Assembly: GCA_050942625.1 (NCBI GenBank)
Contig: JBMNNS010000005.1
Span: 1-40,113 of the forward strand
Direction: 5' to 3'
Length of the DNA: 40,113 bases
Source of the DNA: JBMNNS01 sp050942625
GTDB taxonomy: Bacteria > Bacillota > Dethiobacteria > DTU022 > UBA8154
Shown here piece after piece: positions 9,069 through 18,900 of this stretch. Positions within the stretch are counted from its first letter, which is position 1, and the number at the start of each line of letters is the position of its first letter. The notes beneath the pieces are model-generated. The model did not search any database and was not told the DNA's origin. It worked only from the letters and a program-made list of their open reading frames with translations. The translations under genes and the position numbers were made by a program.

Positions 9069-9296
9069 TGTCATACCTCCACTTCTTTATTATTAGGGAA
9101 TAAGAGAACAATAATTCAACATCCCTGGTGTTTTTCAGTGAAAAAACTAGGCTTCATGACGGTAGTGACAAGCTCATTCATTCAAGAGATTAGAAAAGTA
9201 TCACTAAAGGTATTATTGACTTAAAGTAGAGTACCATGCAGAGTGGATAAAGAAAAAATGTGGTATTAAGTAATGGTTTGGTGACGGAGACGGTTC
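9069..9296. other. Non-coding leader upstream of GT4 gene
   Basis: Together with the repeat element this makes a gap of about 420 bases. It holds the ribosome binding site of the downstream glycosyltransferase and a weak promoter-like pair on the minus strand (TTGAAT and TAATAA with 18 bases between). I see no gene or RNA here. Confidence 0.4.
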
Positions 9297-9456
9297 GAGA
9301 CCACTGAAAAGGCCCGAGCTGTGTCATCCTGAATGAACGAGGCCAAGATCCTTCGCTATCGCTCAGGATGACAATGCTTTCGCTTATAATGACAATGTTT
9401 CGCTCAGGATGATAATTGCGGCAGTTTTTTATAAAACCGGCTTTTTCAGTGGTCTC
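9297..9456 (-). repeat. MITE-like inverted-repeat element, copy A
   Basis: A 160-bp element bounded by GAGACCACTGAAAA and TTTTCAGTGGTCTC. On the minus strand it reads GCCGGTTTTATAAAAAACTG next to the end and then the GTCATCCTGAGCGATAGC core, the same order as copy C at 25783-26012, so the two are homologous in opposite orientation. GACGGTTC occurs directly outside both ends (9289-9296 and 9458-9465, the latter after one extra G), which could be a target duplication or an outer part of the repeat. It contains no transposase and would depend on one elsewhere. Confidence 0.75.
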
Positions 9457-9490
9457 GGACGGTTCACCTCTTTGTCACCTCTGCTGCCGA

Positions 9491-11242
9491 TTATCTGTCT
9501 TTCCCGACCACGGCCAGCACTTCTTCTTTGAGGATATTCAGTGTGGTGTTGGCTTCCTCAAGGCTTTTTTCTCGCACGCCAAGGTAGATCTTAAGTTTGG
9601 GTTCAGTGCCTGAGGGACGGACACAAAACCAGGCGTCATTTTCCAGATAAAATTTGAGGCAATTGCTGGAAGGCAACAATATCGGCAAGCGTTTTCCGCT
9701 GGATACAGAAATGCTGACCTGTTCCAGGTAATCATCTACCTGGATAACTTTTTTCCCGCCCAGTTGGGTCAGGCCGTTTCCCCGAAAGTATTTCATCACC
9801 TGTTCCAACTTTCCAGGTTTATTTTCATCCAGGGTGATATTGATCAGTTCCTCCCGGAAATAGCCATGGATCCTGTATAGTTGTTCCAGGGCCTCTAAAA
9901 CAGTCACTCCCCTGTGATTATAAAAAGCAACCATTTCAGCAGCTAACTGGGCGGCCTGCACACCGTCCTTGTCACGCACAAAGGTTCCGATCAGGTAGCC
10001 GTAGCTTTCCTCAAAACCAAAAAGGAAAACATTCTGGCCGCTATCAACCCTTTTTTTGATCTGCTCTCCTATATATTTAAAACCTGTAAGGGTTTCCACC
10101 ACCTCCAACCCATAATAAGAAGCAATAGCCTTTCCCATTGCGGTAGTTACAATGGTCTGGATAATCATATCCCTGTCCCCAAGCTCTCCCCGTTCTTTCT
10201 TGAGTGCCAGGATATAGTCCAGCATTAAACAACCTAACTGGTTTCCCGTTAATGGTATATAATTCCCGGAGCTGTTTCGGACTGCAGCACCAAGCCGATC
10301 TCCATCCAGATCCGTAGCTAATAATAGATCTGCTTTTTTCTTTTTACCCAGGGCTACGGCAAGGTCAAAAACTTCCCATTCTTCAGGATTAGGGTTCCGC
10401 ACTGTAGGACAGTTAGGATCCGTCTTCATCTGTTCTGCAACAGGAAATAAGGCTGTCACCCCAGCTTTTTTTAGCACCCGGGGGATTATGGCGGCACCTG
10501 TCCCATGCAGGGGTGTATAAACAACCTTGACCGGCAGCGGGGCCTGGTCCTGTAGCCACCAGCTTGAAACAAGACGCAACTTTTGTAGGTGGTCCAAATA
10601 TTTTTCTTCCATTTCCTGTCCAACCAGTTCCAGCAACCCAATTTTTTCCATTTCCTCCAAGTTGGCAACCGGAATAGCCAGTTCATCCTTAATTAAATTG
10701 ATCTGTTCCGTAATGTCACGGGCCAGGGCATCGGTAATCTGCCCACCATCCGGACCGTAGACTTTATAACCATTATCGGCAGGGGGGTTATGGCTGGCGG
10801 TGACAACTACCCCAGCCGAGGTCCCCAGCTCCCTCACTGCAAAAGAAAGAAGCGGGGTGGGAACGGGTTCTTCAAAAAGCCAGGTTTTAATCCCCCGGCA
10901 GGTTAGCACTGCTGCTGTTTCATGGGCAAAGCGCCGTGAATTATGCCGGGTATCATAGGCAATAACAACAGAAGGGGTGCTAGTCCCGGCCGTCTTATGC
11001 AGATAGTTTGCCAGGCCGGCAGTAACTTTGCGGATAATATAAATATTGAGGCGGGCACTTCCAGCCCCCATCCGCCCCCTGATGCCCCCAGTTCCAAAGG
11101 TGAGCTCCCGGGAAAAACGACTATACACTTCTTTCTCGTCAGCAGCAATTTGTTCTAATTCCTCTTTCAATTCCCTATCCAAAAAAGGATAGGAAAGCCA
11201 TCTCTCCAATTTCCGGCGATATTCCATCTTTACCAACTCCAT
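9491..11242 (-). CDS. Alpha-D-phosphohexomutase (phosphoglucomutase/phosphomannomutase)
   Basis: A 583-residue mutase that would interconvert hexose 6-phosphates and hexose 1-phosphates. The active-site phosphoserine is S150 in VVVTASHNPP, the Mg-binding loop is D311-L-D313-G-D315-R, the sugar-binding loop is GFEESYGYL, and the C-terminal phosphate-binding loop is RPSGTEPKLKIYLG. The length fits the PgcA/PGM2-like subgroup of Firmicutes. Next to a mannose-1-phosphate guanylyltransferase it plausibly makes mannose 1-phosphate, although PGM activity is equally possible and many members do both. It begins 9 bases after the guanylyltransferase stop, so they form an operon. An alternative start is the ATG at 11227, preceded by GGAG. 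Confidence 0.92.
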   Translation of the reverse strand: MELVKMEYRRKLERWLSYPFLDRELKEELEQIAADEKEVYSRFSRELTFGTGGIRGRMGAGSARLNIYIIRKVTAGLANYLHKTAGTSTPSVVIAYDTRHNSRRFAHETAAVLTCRGIKTWLFEEPVPTPLLSFAVRELGTSAGVVVTASHNPPADNGYKVYGPDGGQITDALARDITEQINLIKDELAIPVANLEEMEKIGLLELVGQEMEEKYLDHLQKLRLVSSWWLQDQAPLPVKVVYTPLHGTGAAIIPRVLKKAGVTALFPVAEQMKTDPNCPTVRNPNPEEWEVFDLAVALGKKKKADLLLATDLDGDRLGAAVRNSSGNYIPLTGNQLGCLMLDYILALKKERGELGDRDMIIQTIVTTAMGKAIASYYGLEVVETLTGFKYIGEQIKKRVDSGQNVFLFGFEESYGYLIGTFVRDKDGVQAAQLAAEMVAFYNHRGVTVLEALEQLYRIHGYFREELINITLDENKPGKLEQVMKYFRGNGLTQLGGKKVIQVDDYLEQVSISVSSGKRLPILLPSSNCLKFYLENDAWFCVRPSGTEPKLKIYLGVREKSLEEANTTLNILKEEVLAVVGKDR

Positions 11243-11250
11243 TTCTCAGG

Positions 11251-12324
11251 CTACAAGTATTTTTCAAGGTCCTGTTCTTTTATTTTAAGAACTAAATTTT
11301 TAACTTCTTGGGTACGGTTTTTGGAACAAACTAAAACAACATCCTTTTCCTGGACGATTACCAGGTTTTCAACCCCCAGAGTGGCAATCAAGGCATCCCT
11401 TCCATAAACCAGGCAATCTGTTGTATCAATGCCAACATGTTGCCCCATGGAAACTGTTTTTGTACCGTCCTTGGGGAAACATTCCGCCAGCGCCGACCAA
11501 CTCCCCAGATCATCCCAGCCAAAGTCGCCCTGGACGACAACCAAGTCTGTTTCTTTTTCCAGGATGCCATAGTCTATGGAAATGTGGGGAAGGGTGGGAA
11601 AAATACGATTGAGGACATCCTCTTCCTCTTCGCAGCCAAGATGGGCTGAAATTTCCATTAAACCCTGGTAAAGATCGGGAAGATGTTTTTGCATTTTTTC
11701 CAAAATCAGGCTGGCCTTCCAGGCAAAAATACCGCTATTCCAAAGATATTTTCCTGAACGCAAATACTGCAGTGCGTTTTGATAAACTGGTTTTTCCACA
11801 AAACGGTGCACAAGGTAGGCGGGGGGGGCGCCTGGAAAAGGATTATCCTCCCGCTCAATATATCCGTAACCAGTTTCAGGGCGGGTGGGGATTATACCGA
11901 TGGTTACCAGGTTATCGGTATTTGAAGCCAGTTTGAGTGCCCTGGTCATGCTACGGATAAAATCTTCACGCCCTTGCACCAAGTGATCTGCTGGGAAAAC
12001 CAGCATCACTGCCTTGGGGTCCCGCTTACAAATATGTATGGCAGCAAGGCCAATACAGGGTGCGGTGTTTCGTCCCTGAGGCTCTGCCAGAAAATTTGCT
12101 TTTGGCAGATGAGGCAGTTGAGCACGGGCTAAATCCAGGTGTTCCCGTCCGGTCACTATTAAAATATTGCGTTGATCCACAAAATCCAGCACACGTTCAT
12201 AGGATTGTTGCAGCAGCGATTTTTCTTCTACAAGGGGTAAAAATTGCTTTGGCAATTCCTTACGACTTTTCGGCCAGAAACGTTCTCCCCTGCCCCCGGC
12301 CATAATAACAGCATAGTGGTTCAA
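11251..12324 (-). CDS. manC: Mannose-1-phosphate guanylyltransferase
   Basis: A 357-residue nucleotidyltransferase making GDP-mannose from mannose 1-phosphate and GTP. The N-terminal signature AVIMAGGRGERFWPKSRKEL followed by PKQFLPL is the pyrophosphorylase loop; FVEKP and NSGIFAWKASLIL are typical of mannose-1-phosphate guanylyltransferases. The TTG start at 12324 is chosen because AGGGGAGG lies six bases upstream; the longer reading to 12372 adds only a lysine-rich, non-homologous leader. Unlike bifunctional ManC/AlgA, it lacks the C-terminal isomerase cupin, which is instead encoded separately at 12419-12787. It sits immediately before the phosphohexomutase. Confidence 0.92.
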   Translation of the reverse strand: MNHYAVIMAGGRGERFWPKSRKELPKQFLPLVEEKSLLQQSYERVLDFVDQRNILIVTGREHLDLARAQLPHLPKANFLAEPQGRNTAPCIGLAAIHICKRDPKAVMLVFPADHLVQGREDFIRSMTRALKLASNTDNLVTIGIIPTRPETGYGYIEREDNPFPGAPPAYLVHRFVEKPVYQNALQYLRSGKYLWNSGIFAWKASLILEKMQKHLPDLYQGLMEISAHLGCEEEEDVLNRIFPTLPHISIDYGILEKETDLVVVQGDFGWDDLGSWSALAECFPKDGTKTVSMGQHVGIDTTDCLVYGRDALIATLGVENLVIVQEKDVVLVCSKNRTQEVKNLVLKIKEQDLEKYL

Positions 12325-12418
12325 ATATATCCTCCCCTTTTTTTTTATTTTCCGGCATCCCCTAATTTCCACTATTTTACAGTGTTTCCTTTATTTTCTA
12401 CCTTTGTTACCCCATTAT

Positions 12419-12787
12419 TCACTTATCTTCTCTTCCATAGCTATCTTCCAAACGGACAATGTCGTCTTCCCCCAGGTAGTCACCACTTTGTACCTCAATA
12501 AAAACTAAAGGTTCCTCTCCAGGGTTAATAGCCCTGTGAGCCACTTCTATTCCTATGTCTACGGCTTTTCCCGGCTCCGCGATTATTTCCTGGCCGTCAA
12601 GAACAAATAACCCCTTTCCACCTACTACAAACCAGTGTTCTTTTCTCCTAAAATGTTTCTGATAACTTAGTTTATGTCCAGGGTTCACAATAATACGCTT
12701 TACTTTGTACCCCGGTCCATTTAACAACACTTCCCAGGTTCCCCAGGGAGGGGTGGCTGATTCAAGAAAAACTTGCTTCCTTCCCAT
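12419..12787 (-). CDS. Stand-alone mannose-6-phosphate isomerase-type cupin
   Basis: A 122-residue cupin that corresponds to the C-terminal phosphomannose isomerase domain of bifunctional ManC/AlgA. WGTWEVL, the metal-site region QKHFRRKEHWFVV, GKAVDIGIEVAHRAINPGE and the terminal GEDDIVRLEDSYGR are hallmarks of that domain. It would convert fructose 6-phosphate to mannose 6-phosphate, feeding the downstream mutase and guanylyltransferase. AGGAGG lies seven bases before the ATG at 12787. The domain is effectively split from the guanylyltransferase encoded 94 bases downstream. Confidence 0.88.
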   Translation of the reverse strand: MGRKQVFLESATPPWGTWEVLLNGPGYKVKRIIVNPGHKLSYQKHFRRKEHWFVVGGKGLFVLDGQEIIAEPGKAVDIGIEVAHRAINPGEEPLVFIEVQSGDYLGEDDIVRLEDSYGREDK

Positions 12788-12889
12788 CAAAGCGCCTCCT
12801 CTTGTTCTATTTTAACAATTTTTAAAAGCTCTTCCACATTTTGTTTTCGGGTTTGTCTTTAAGTTTGTCTGTATTTTTTACGTCTAAAA

Positions 12890-15130
12890 CTAGTCTGCCC
12901 CATATTGATAAAAGGCAAGCAGCCCCAGAAGAAAGGAAAGGGTAGACTCCGCCCCCTTATTTTTACTTGGGCGCCCGGGATCAAGGCCATCACAACAGGA
13001 GCCGATTATGCTGTCATAAAGGGACACGCCCAGCCGATTCCTTCCCAGAAACCACTGTAAAGCTGCGTAGGCTAGCTCCAGGTACTTGTTTTCCCCGGCC
13101 AATAACCTGGCCAGGAGAAAAGTTTCAGCCAGTGCCCCAGCATCAAGGGGTTGCTGGCTAAAGATAGCCTTTTCTCCCCCCTTTTGATACCAACCTTCGT
13201 TACCAATCAGATCAAAATATCCATCCTGGTACTGGACTTCAGTTAGGAAGTCCAGAGCCTCCAGGGCGACCCTCAGGTAATCCGGTTCGGAAAGATGCCG
13301 GTATCCTATAAGCAGGGCCTGGGGTAAACGAGCATTATCATAAGTAAGAAAATCCTCAAACCATTTCCAGGAAGCAGAAGCATGTTTCCTATAGCTGTGC
13401 AGAAGGGAATCAGCAATACTGCGAAGTCCCTCACGCACCGGTCCTGATTCGGGATGACGTAAAAGATAGGCGTCAAGCCCCAGGGCAGTATAAGCCTGGG
13501 CACGGGTATAGGTCAGGCTCCCTATAAGGGAAATACTGTCTTCCAACAACTGTGCAGCCAACATACCCTGGTCCCGATCCTGCACTAAATTGACCACAGC
13601 ACCAAGACCCCATAGACATCGCCCAAAAGTATCCTGACTGATCTCCTGTTCGGGGAATTCCCTCTGGTAATTCATGTAATTATGAAACCAGCCGTCCGGT
13701 TGCCGGGCATGGACTAAATAAGCCATATATTTATCGATCAGGGAAAGAACTGTTTCATCCCTCACCAGGTTAAAATATGAAGAACAAACCGCCAGGGCCC
13801 GGCCAGCATCATCTGCGGAATAATAATGGGAATAATCATGCACCCCATAAATTGTATGCTGGACAATGCTTGTCTCATCGGTAAGCGCTTTCAAATAATT
13901 AAGATTTATTTCTGGAAGGGTAAAAAGCCGGCTTTGTTGAAAATATCTTCCCCGGGGCCGTTCGGCTATTTCTTCAAAGAGCTCCACGTATTTTCTGGCA
14001 ATATGATTCCAACCCATTTGTTGCCCCAACTTGTAAGCCCGGCCCGCCATTAAAAACCTTTCCTGTGGGTTTTCCACCATTTGCAAAATCTTTGTAGACA
14101 TCATTTGGCTATCCCTAAAATTTACCAGTATACCTCTTTCGCCGGAAAGGGCTTCCCGGGCATGGAGATAAGGAGTGGAAATGATTGCCTTCCCCTTGCC
14201 CAAAGAATTGCTCAAGACACCGCTGGTGACCTGTTCTTCGTTGTGATAAGGGCAAACAACCAGGTCTGCAGCGCCCAGGTAGCTATCTAAAAGGTGATCG
14301 TCAACAAAACTATTTATAAACCTGACATTGTCAGAAAGACCTAAATCCTGTACCAGCTCCTGCAAATATTCCCGGTAGCTTTCTCCCTCATGTTTTCTTA
14401 CTTCAGGGTGGGTTACACCCAGTATAAGGTAAAGGACCTCCGGATGCTTTTGTACCACCTTCGGCAAGGCTTCCATTACTATTTCGATCCCTTTGTTAGG
14501 GCTTAAGAAACCAAAAGTAAGAATTACAAAGTGATCCGCTAGTTCCATCCTGCTTTTGTAGTAGAAGGGATCGATATAAAAACCATCGGGTACACCATGC
14601 GGGATGAGGTGGATCCTGGAACGAGGTAGATCATAAACCCCGGTCATGATCTCTATAGCCAAACTATTCATAACTACTAAAGCTTGGGAAAAGGCTGAAA
14701 CCTCCAGGAACGACTTGTTTTGCTCCGGTGTAGGTCTTTCTAAAACCGTATGGAATGTTGACACAACGGGTTTTTTTAGATTGCCTAGCAATTCGACAAT
14801 ATAATTTCCCCCGCTGCCTCCAAAAAGCCCAAATTCATGCTGCAGGATCACCAGATCAATGTCGGAAGAGTTAATAAGCTCTGCAGCCAGGTAATAGTCC
14901 TCAAGGTTTTCCTGTTCGATCTGATAAATAACCTTGGGAGGGTAGCGATGGCTTTCGTTATGGTTTAAAGCAATGAAGCAGGTAGAATCACGACCCATGG
15001 TTTTTTCCAAAGCCTGACCCAGGCTTGCAGAAAAGGTTGCAATCCCACATTGCCGGGGCAAACAACTGCTTATTAAAACAACCTTCAATCTTTTTTTTAT
15101 ATTATGAGAATTTGTCCGGGACAATAACAA
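12890..15130 (-). CDS. GT4 glycosyltransferase fused to an (alpha/alpha)-barrel domain
   Basis: A 746-residue two-domain protein. Residues 1 to about 395 are a GT4 glycosyltransferase (KVVLISSCLPRQCGIATFSA, LQHEFGLFGGSG, HLIPHGVPDGFY, LTFGFLSPNKGIE, VTSGVLSNSLGKGKAI) closely similar to the 7836-9068 protein. From about residue 405 the sequence changes to a helical-toroid type: YSADDAGRALAVCSSYF, QPDGWFHNYMNY, DTFGRCLWGLGAV, QALLIGYRHL, YQDGYFDLIGNEGW and QQPLDAGALAETFLLA, resembling six-hairpin glycosidases and sugar epimerases. That half could trim, epimerise or bind the glycan being made; its activity is unknown. The TTG start follows AAAGGGGTGAT. A gap of about 780 bases separates it from the GT/GH130 gene upstream. 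Confidence 0.85.
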   Translation of the reverse strand: MLLSRTNSHNIKKRLKVVLISSCLPRQCGIATFSASLGQALEKTMGRDSTCFIALNHNESHRYPPKVIYQIEQENLEDYYLAAELINSSDIDLVILQHEFGLFGGSGGNYIVELLGNLKKPVVSTFHTVLERPTPEQNKSFLEVSAFSQALVVMNSLAIEIMTGVYDLPRSRIHLIPHGVPDGFYIDPFYYKSRMELADHFVILTFGFLSPNKGIEIVMEALPKVVQKHPEVLYLILGVTHPEVRKHEGESYREYLQELVQDLGLSDNVRFINSFVDDHLLDSYLGAADLVVCPYHNEEQVTSGVLSNSLGKGKAIISTPYLHAREALSGERGILVNFRDSQMMSTKILQMVENPQERFLMAGRAYKLGQQMGWNHIARKYVELFEEIAERPRGRYFQQSRLFTLPEINLNYLKALTDETSIVQHTIYGVHDYSHYYSADDAGRALAVCSSYFNLVRDETVLSLIDKYMAYLVHARQPDGWFHNYMNYQREFPEQEISQDTFGRCLWGLGAVVNLVQDRDQGMLAAQLLEDSISLIGSLTYTRAQAYTALGLDAYLLRHPESGPVREGLRSIADSLLHSYRKHASASWKWFEDFLTYDNARLPQALLIGYRHLSEPDYLRVALEALDFLTEVQYQDGYFDLIGNEGWYQKGGEKAIFSQQPLDAGALAETFLLARLLAGENKYLELAYAALQWFLGRNRLGVSLYDSIIGSCCDGLDPGRPSKNKGAESTLSFLLGLLAFYQYGAD

Positions 15131-15913
15131 TGACCATCACCCCTTTAAGCTTTAAATTGAGAAAAAATAGTAACTACTTGGGATCCAGGAGTCCAGAAGT
15201 AAAAAAGTCACATAAAAAAGGGATATAATTTAAACTGAAAGCCCACGGCAATTCAGGCATCCCTAATACAGCGACTATAGAATCCTTGCAAACCTGTGCA
15301 ACCCTGGGTAGTTACAAAACATTAATACAGTTCCATCTTTAGCTACTGATGTTTTATTAATATTTTACCCCGCTATCCCAACCACGCCATCTAACAAGAG
15401 TTAAATAGTCTAGGTTTTCGTATATTTCGTATATTTGGAAAAAATTTATTTCTTTTAATTTTTCTTTTTTAATTATAACTTATTTTGAATAAGAATTCAA
15501 CTTTTTTTGGCAACTTATCATTTTATTGCAAAAAAGGGGGGCTTATGCTGCTGGACTACCGCCCTGCCAGGCATCACAAATAAATATTATAAAGGAGGAA
15601 CCAAAAGGGCCCCTCCTTATAATGTACAGTAGTCCATAGCTTTATAACAAAAATTTAAATTTAACAGGTATAAAGTGCTGCAAGTTTTACAGTAACGACA
15701 ACCTATTCCTTAAGCCGTGAAAACAAACGAGGCTAATGAAGCAAGGAAATCAATGGGGCCGTTAAAGCAAACAAGATTATAGGGCGATTAAAGCTTCACC
15801 ATCCTACCAGGATGCCAATAATACTACTATCAATTATACACTTATTACTAATTATTGTCCATTTATTCCATTTATTATTAACTATTATACACTAATCATT
15901 ATCCACCAATAGC
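15131..15913. other. AT-rich intergenic region with a hairpin
   Basis: This stretch of about 780 bases separates two minus-strand genes of the mannose island. No reading frame of convincing length or codon use is present. It is very AT-rich around 15420-15540 and 15800-15905. The one clear structure is an imperfect palindrome near 15586-15623, noted separately. It could be a long leader with the promoter of the downstream glycosyltransferase, or a decayed gene. I could not match it to a known riboswitch. Confidence 0.5.
15586..15623. repeat. Imperfect inverted repeat in the gap
   Basis: ATTATAAAGGAGG and CCCTCCTTATAAT form a 12-bp stem with one bulged A, with a loop of about a dozen bases. 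Outside it, TGGACTA (near 15551) and TAGTCCA (near 15630) are also inverted, so a structure of about 90 bases is possible. It could be an RNA element or a miniature element end. Confidence 0.4.
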
Positions 15914-18900
15914 CTACTGCCTTCCCTCAGCTGCCTGCCACTCATTTTCCAACTTTTTACGAAAGTCAGCTGGGATTAATTCGCCCAGGGTTATACTAGC
16001 TACACCAATGACTGTATCGGCACCCCCATAGTAAACAAGAATTTCGTCGTCGTCATCATCCAGGACTTCTTTGTTTTCAGCAGGCAAAGCACCACAGGTA
16101 AAAACAACATTTGGGACCCAGCACTGTCCGCAAACTCCTACCTCATAGGAGGTTTCTGGACTCAGAATGGGATTTGGCGAACGGTAAATAATTTTCGAAG
16201 GACTATCAAGGGAAGTCAGAAAAATTCCTAGACGGTAGCAAAGACAAAAGTCCACCCCATGGTAAATCAGCAACCAGCCATATTTTGTTTTAATCGGCTG
16301 CGCTCCAGCACCAATTTTGACGGCATCCCACATCATACCGGAACGAGTCCCCACTACAATACAGTGATTCTCCCTGGACCAGGGGGTGTCAAAATTATCG
16401 GAATAAGCGAGCCAGATATTGGGGTTAATACGGTGATACATGGCCAGTTTACCATTAAAGCGTTCTGGGAAAAAGATAGCATCCTTATTGGGGAAATTAG
16501 GGAAAACCAGACCATGGCGATGCCAGTGCTGCCAGCGGAAATTTACCAGATCATCCGGGGCAATGGAAGCCAAGGCAATCTGGGGTAGTACACCGTCATA
16601 AGCAGTGTAGAGCATATAGATCCTGCCTTCGATTAAAATAAGCCGGGGATCTTCACAGCCCATTTTCTCACTTTCATGCCCGGGACTGAATACAGGAAAC
16701 GGAAGGCGCTCATCTATATACAGCCCATCCCTGCTGATCGCCAGGCCAAGCCTTGAAATGCAATCTTCGCCAACCGCACGATAAAGAATGTAGACGAGGC
16801 CATCCACCCTTATAGCCCCACAATTCAATACATAACTGGATTCCCAGTCATGTTCCCTGATGGGAGCCAATAAAGGGTTAAATGGGGATCTTCGTAGTTG
16901 GCCTGCCGGCGGCAGTCCCCGCTCCAGCTTTTGTTTCACAATTACCTTTTTACCATGTTTAGGAGCCCCCAGGTAAAGGATAGCCAGATCCTCTGCTTCT
17001 TGACCCTGACCCATCAGTTCCATAATTTTCTGGAATATGTCTTCCCGGCTAAAACCGATTTTTTCACAACAGCGATAAAAAAGTTCACTATCAAACCAAC
17101 GCCGCTCAACCATCAGGGAAAGGGGTGTGGGGAAATTTTTCCCCCCTTTGAAGTTATAACTGGCCCAACTCCAAAGGGACATACTGATAAAATATCCGTC
17201 CGGCAGCGTCATACCCAGATGGTAACCTTCTGCAGCCTTTTTCAAAACCTCCCCAGCTATAGCAACCTCTTCTTCTCCAGAGTAACAGCATTGTTCCGCA
17301 AAGTCCTGTAGCCACTTCTGCAGGAACCTGTGTTGCCTGCTTTCAAAAATGGTATGTGCAGAAAAAGCGTCCGCCCCCCAATGGTGTTCAATGGAATTAA
17401 GGACCCTTGTTGCAAATTCCTTGCGATTGCGGGTAAAATATTTCCAGACCATGCCCAGCTCCCTGGCATCAAAAATACTTTTCAGGATAGTGGTAAAGAG
17501 ACGTATTTTGGGGAAATTTCCGCCGCTGCCACAACGCAGGTTGCTAACTACAACCCGGCTGGCCAGATGATTAAGCACAGGGGCCTCTTTGATATAGGCA
17601 AGGGCCGGGAAATCTCTGTAATCCACGACCAAAGGCTTGATAGGGGAGTTTTCAAAGTCATGGGGCTGCAAACTGTTCCTGAATTTTTCATTGATCTGGG
17701 TAATATAGCGAATGTCTTCAGACCAGCTTGTAAGCGCCAAAACATCAAGAGCGTCATATTGCTGGAAAAGTTCATCTATATTCCGGCAACCATAAATAGT
17801 AATGAGGTTACGTGGCGGATATTCCCTCAGGAATTTTTCTGCGACCTCACTTTTCAAGGAAAAACTGTTAGCAGTGGAGAAATATGCAAAAATCTGTTCC
17901 ACGAAGGCCTGCATACCGGCCGGTGTATGAATATCTCCAGGGAGAAGTGTTTCATCAAGGTGTTTTTCCAACTCCTGCAGGAGTTGACACATAGCAAAGG
18001 CAATTTTAAAAGAACCGTCCCTGGCACTCAGGTTCAGGTTGTTGATCGTGAATAGATCAAACTGTTCCTTGCATTCCTTCAGAAGCTGTTCATAAATAAC
18101 GGAGACATGTTCAATATTTCCTGCCGGGGATTCTATCTTTAACGGCAATATGATGGGTATGCCGGGAATGTATTCCCAGTAGGCAATTTCGGGCAGGAAA
18201 GGCTGAAGCGCCTCCTTGCGGTGAGACCATCTTTCCATTAGGTACCTCTTCCTGGCTATAAAGGTATCCATTTGGGCATCAACCCGATGCCGTGCAAAAG
18301 TAAGACAGTAATTTCCACCTGAAAAGACAGCCAGCCGATCACAAGAACCTGCCATGGAAATTTCGTTCAAAAACCCGGCAAGACGCCCTTCAAAAAGAGA
18401 CCATAAACTGGCCGCAATATCCTCCTTCCCCAGCCCGGGCACAAAATTATAGGCAAGCAAGGAATCATAAACAACCTGCGCCCAGAGAATTTCCGGGAAA
18501 TAAAAGTCTTCCTTTGGGAGATTGGCCAATTCCTGTAACTGGTTATTAAGCTCCTCAGGAAAAATCCTGGACCAGATGGCCCTTTGAAAACGGGTTAACC
18601 CCCGACGAAAATTAGCTAAAAAACTTTGATAATTAGGTATAGCAGATTCAAGATAATAGCTTTCCCGGGCTCCAAAAACAAGGGGGGAACGCAGTGCTTT
18701 CGGTTTATTTCTCCAGGATTGCTGTGAGGGTTTCCTACCAATTGCCTTAAAAAGCACTTGTACGGTTTGCACGAAATAGTAATATAGATCAACCGGGAGG
18801 GCCACGACGGGTTTTTGCCCTAAATGCACCTCCGCAACCTCTGCACCCTGTTCCAGAGCATAAACCAACAACCATGTGTCAATGCCAAAGTCAAAGGCTT

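Noticed and set aside
15240..15330. Possible cyclic-di-GMP-like riboswitch
   Set aside because: Short strings such as GGGTTGCACAGG recall such elements, but the conserved core and pairing pattern could not be found on either strand.
17330..18055. A 241-codon plus-strand frame opposite the GT/GH130 gene
   Set aside because: It is antisense to a coding region and shows no ribosome binding site or recognisable motif.
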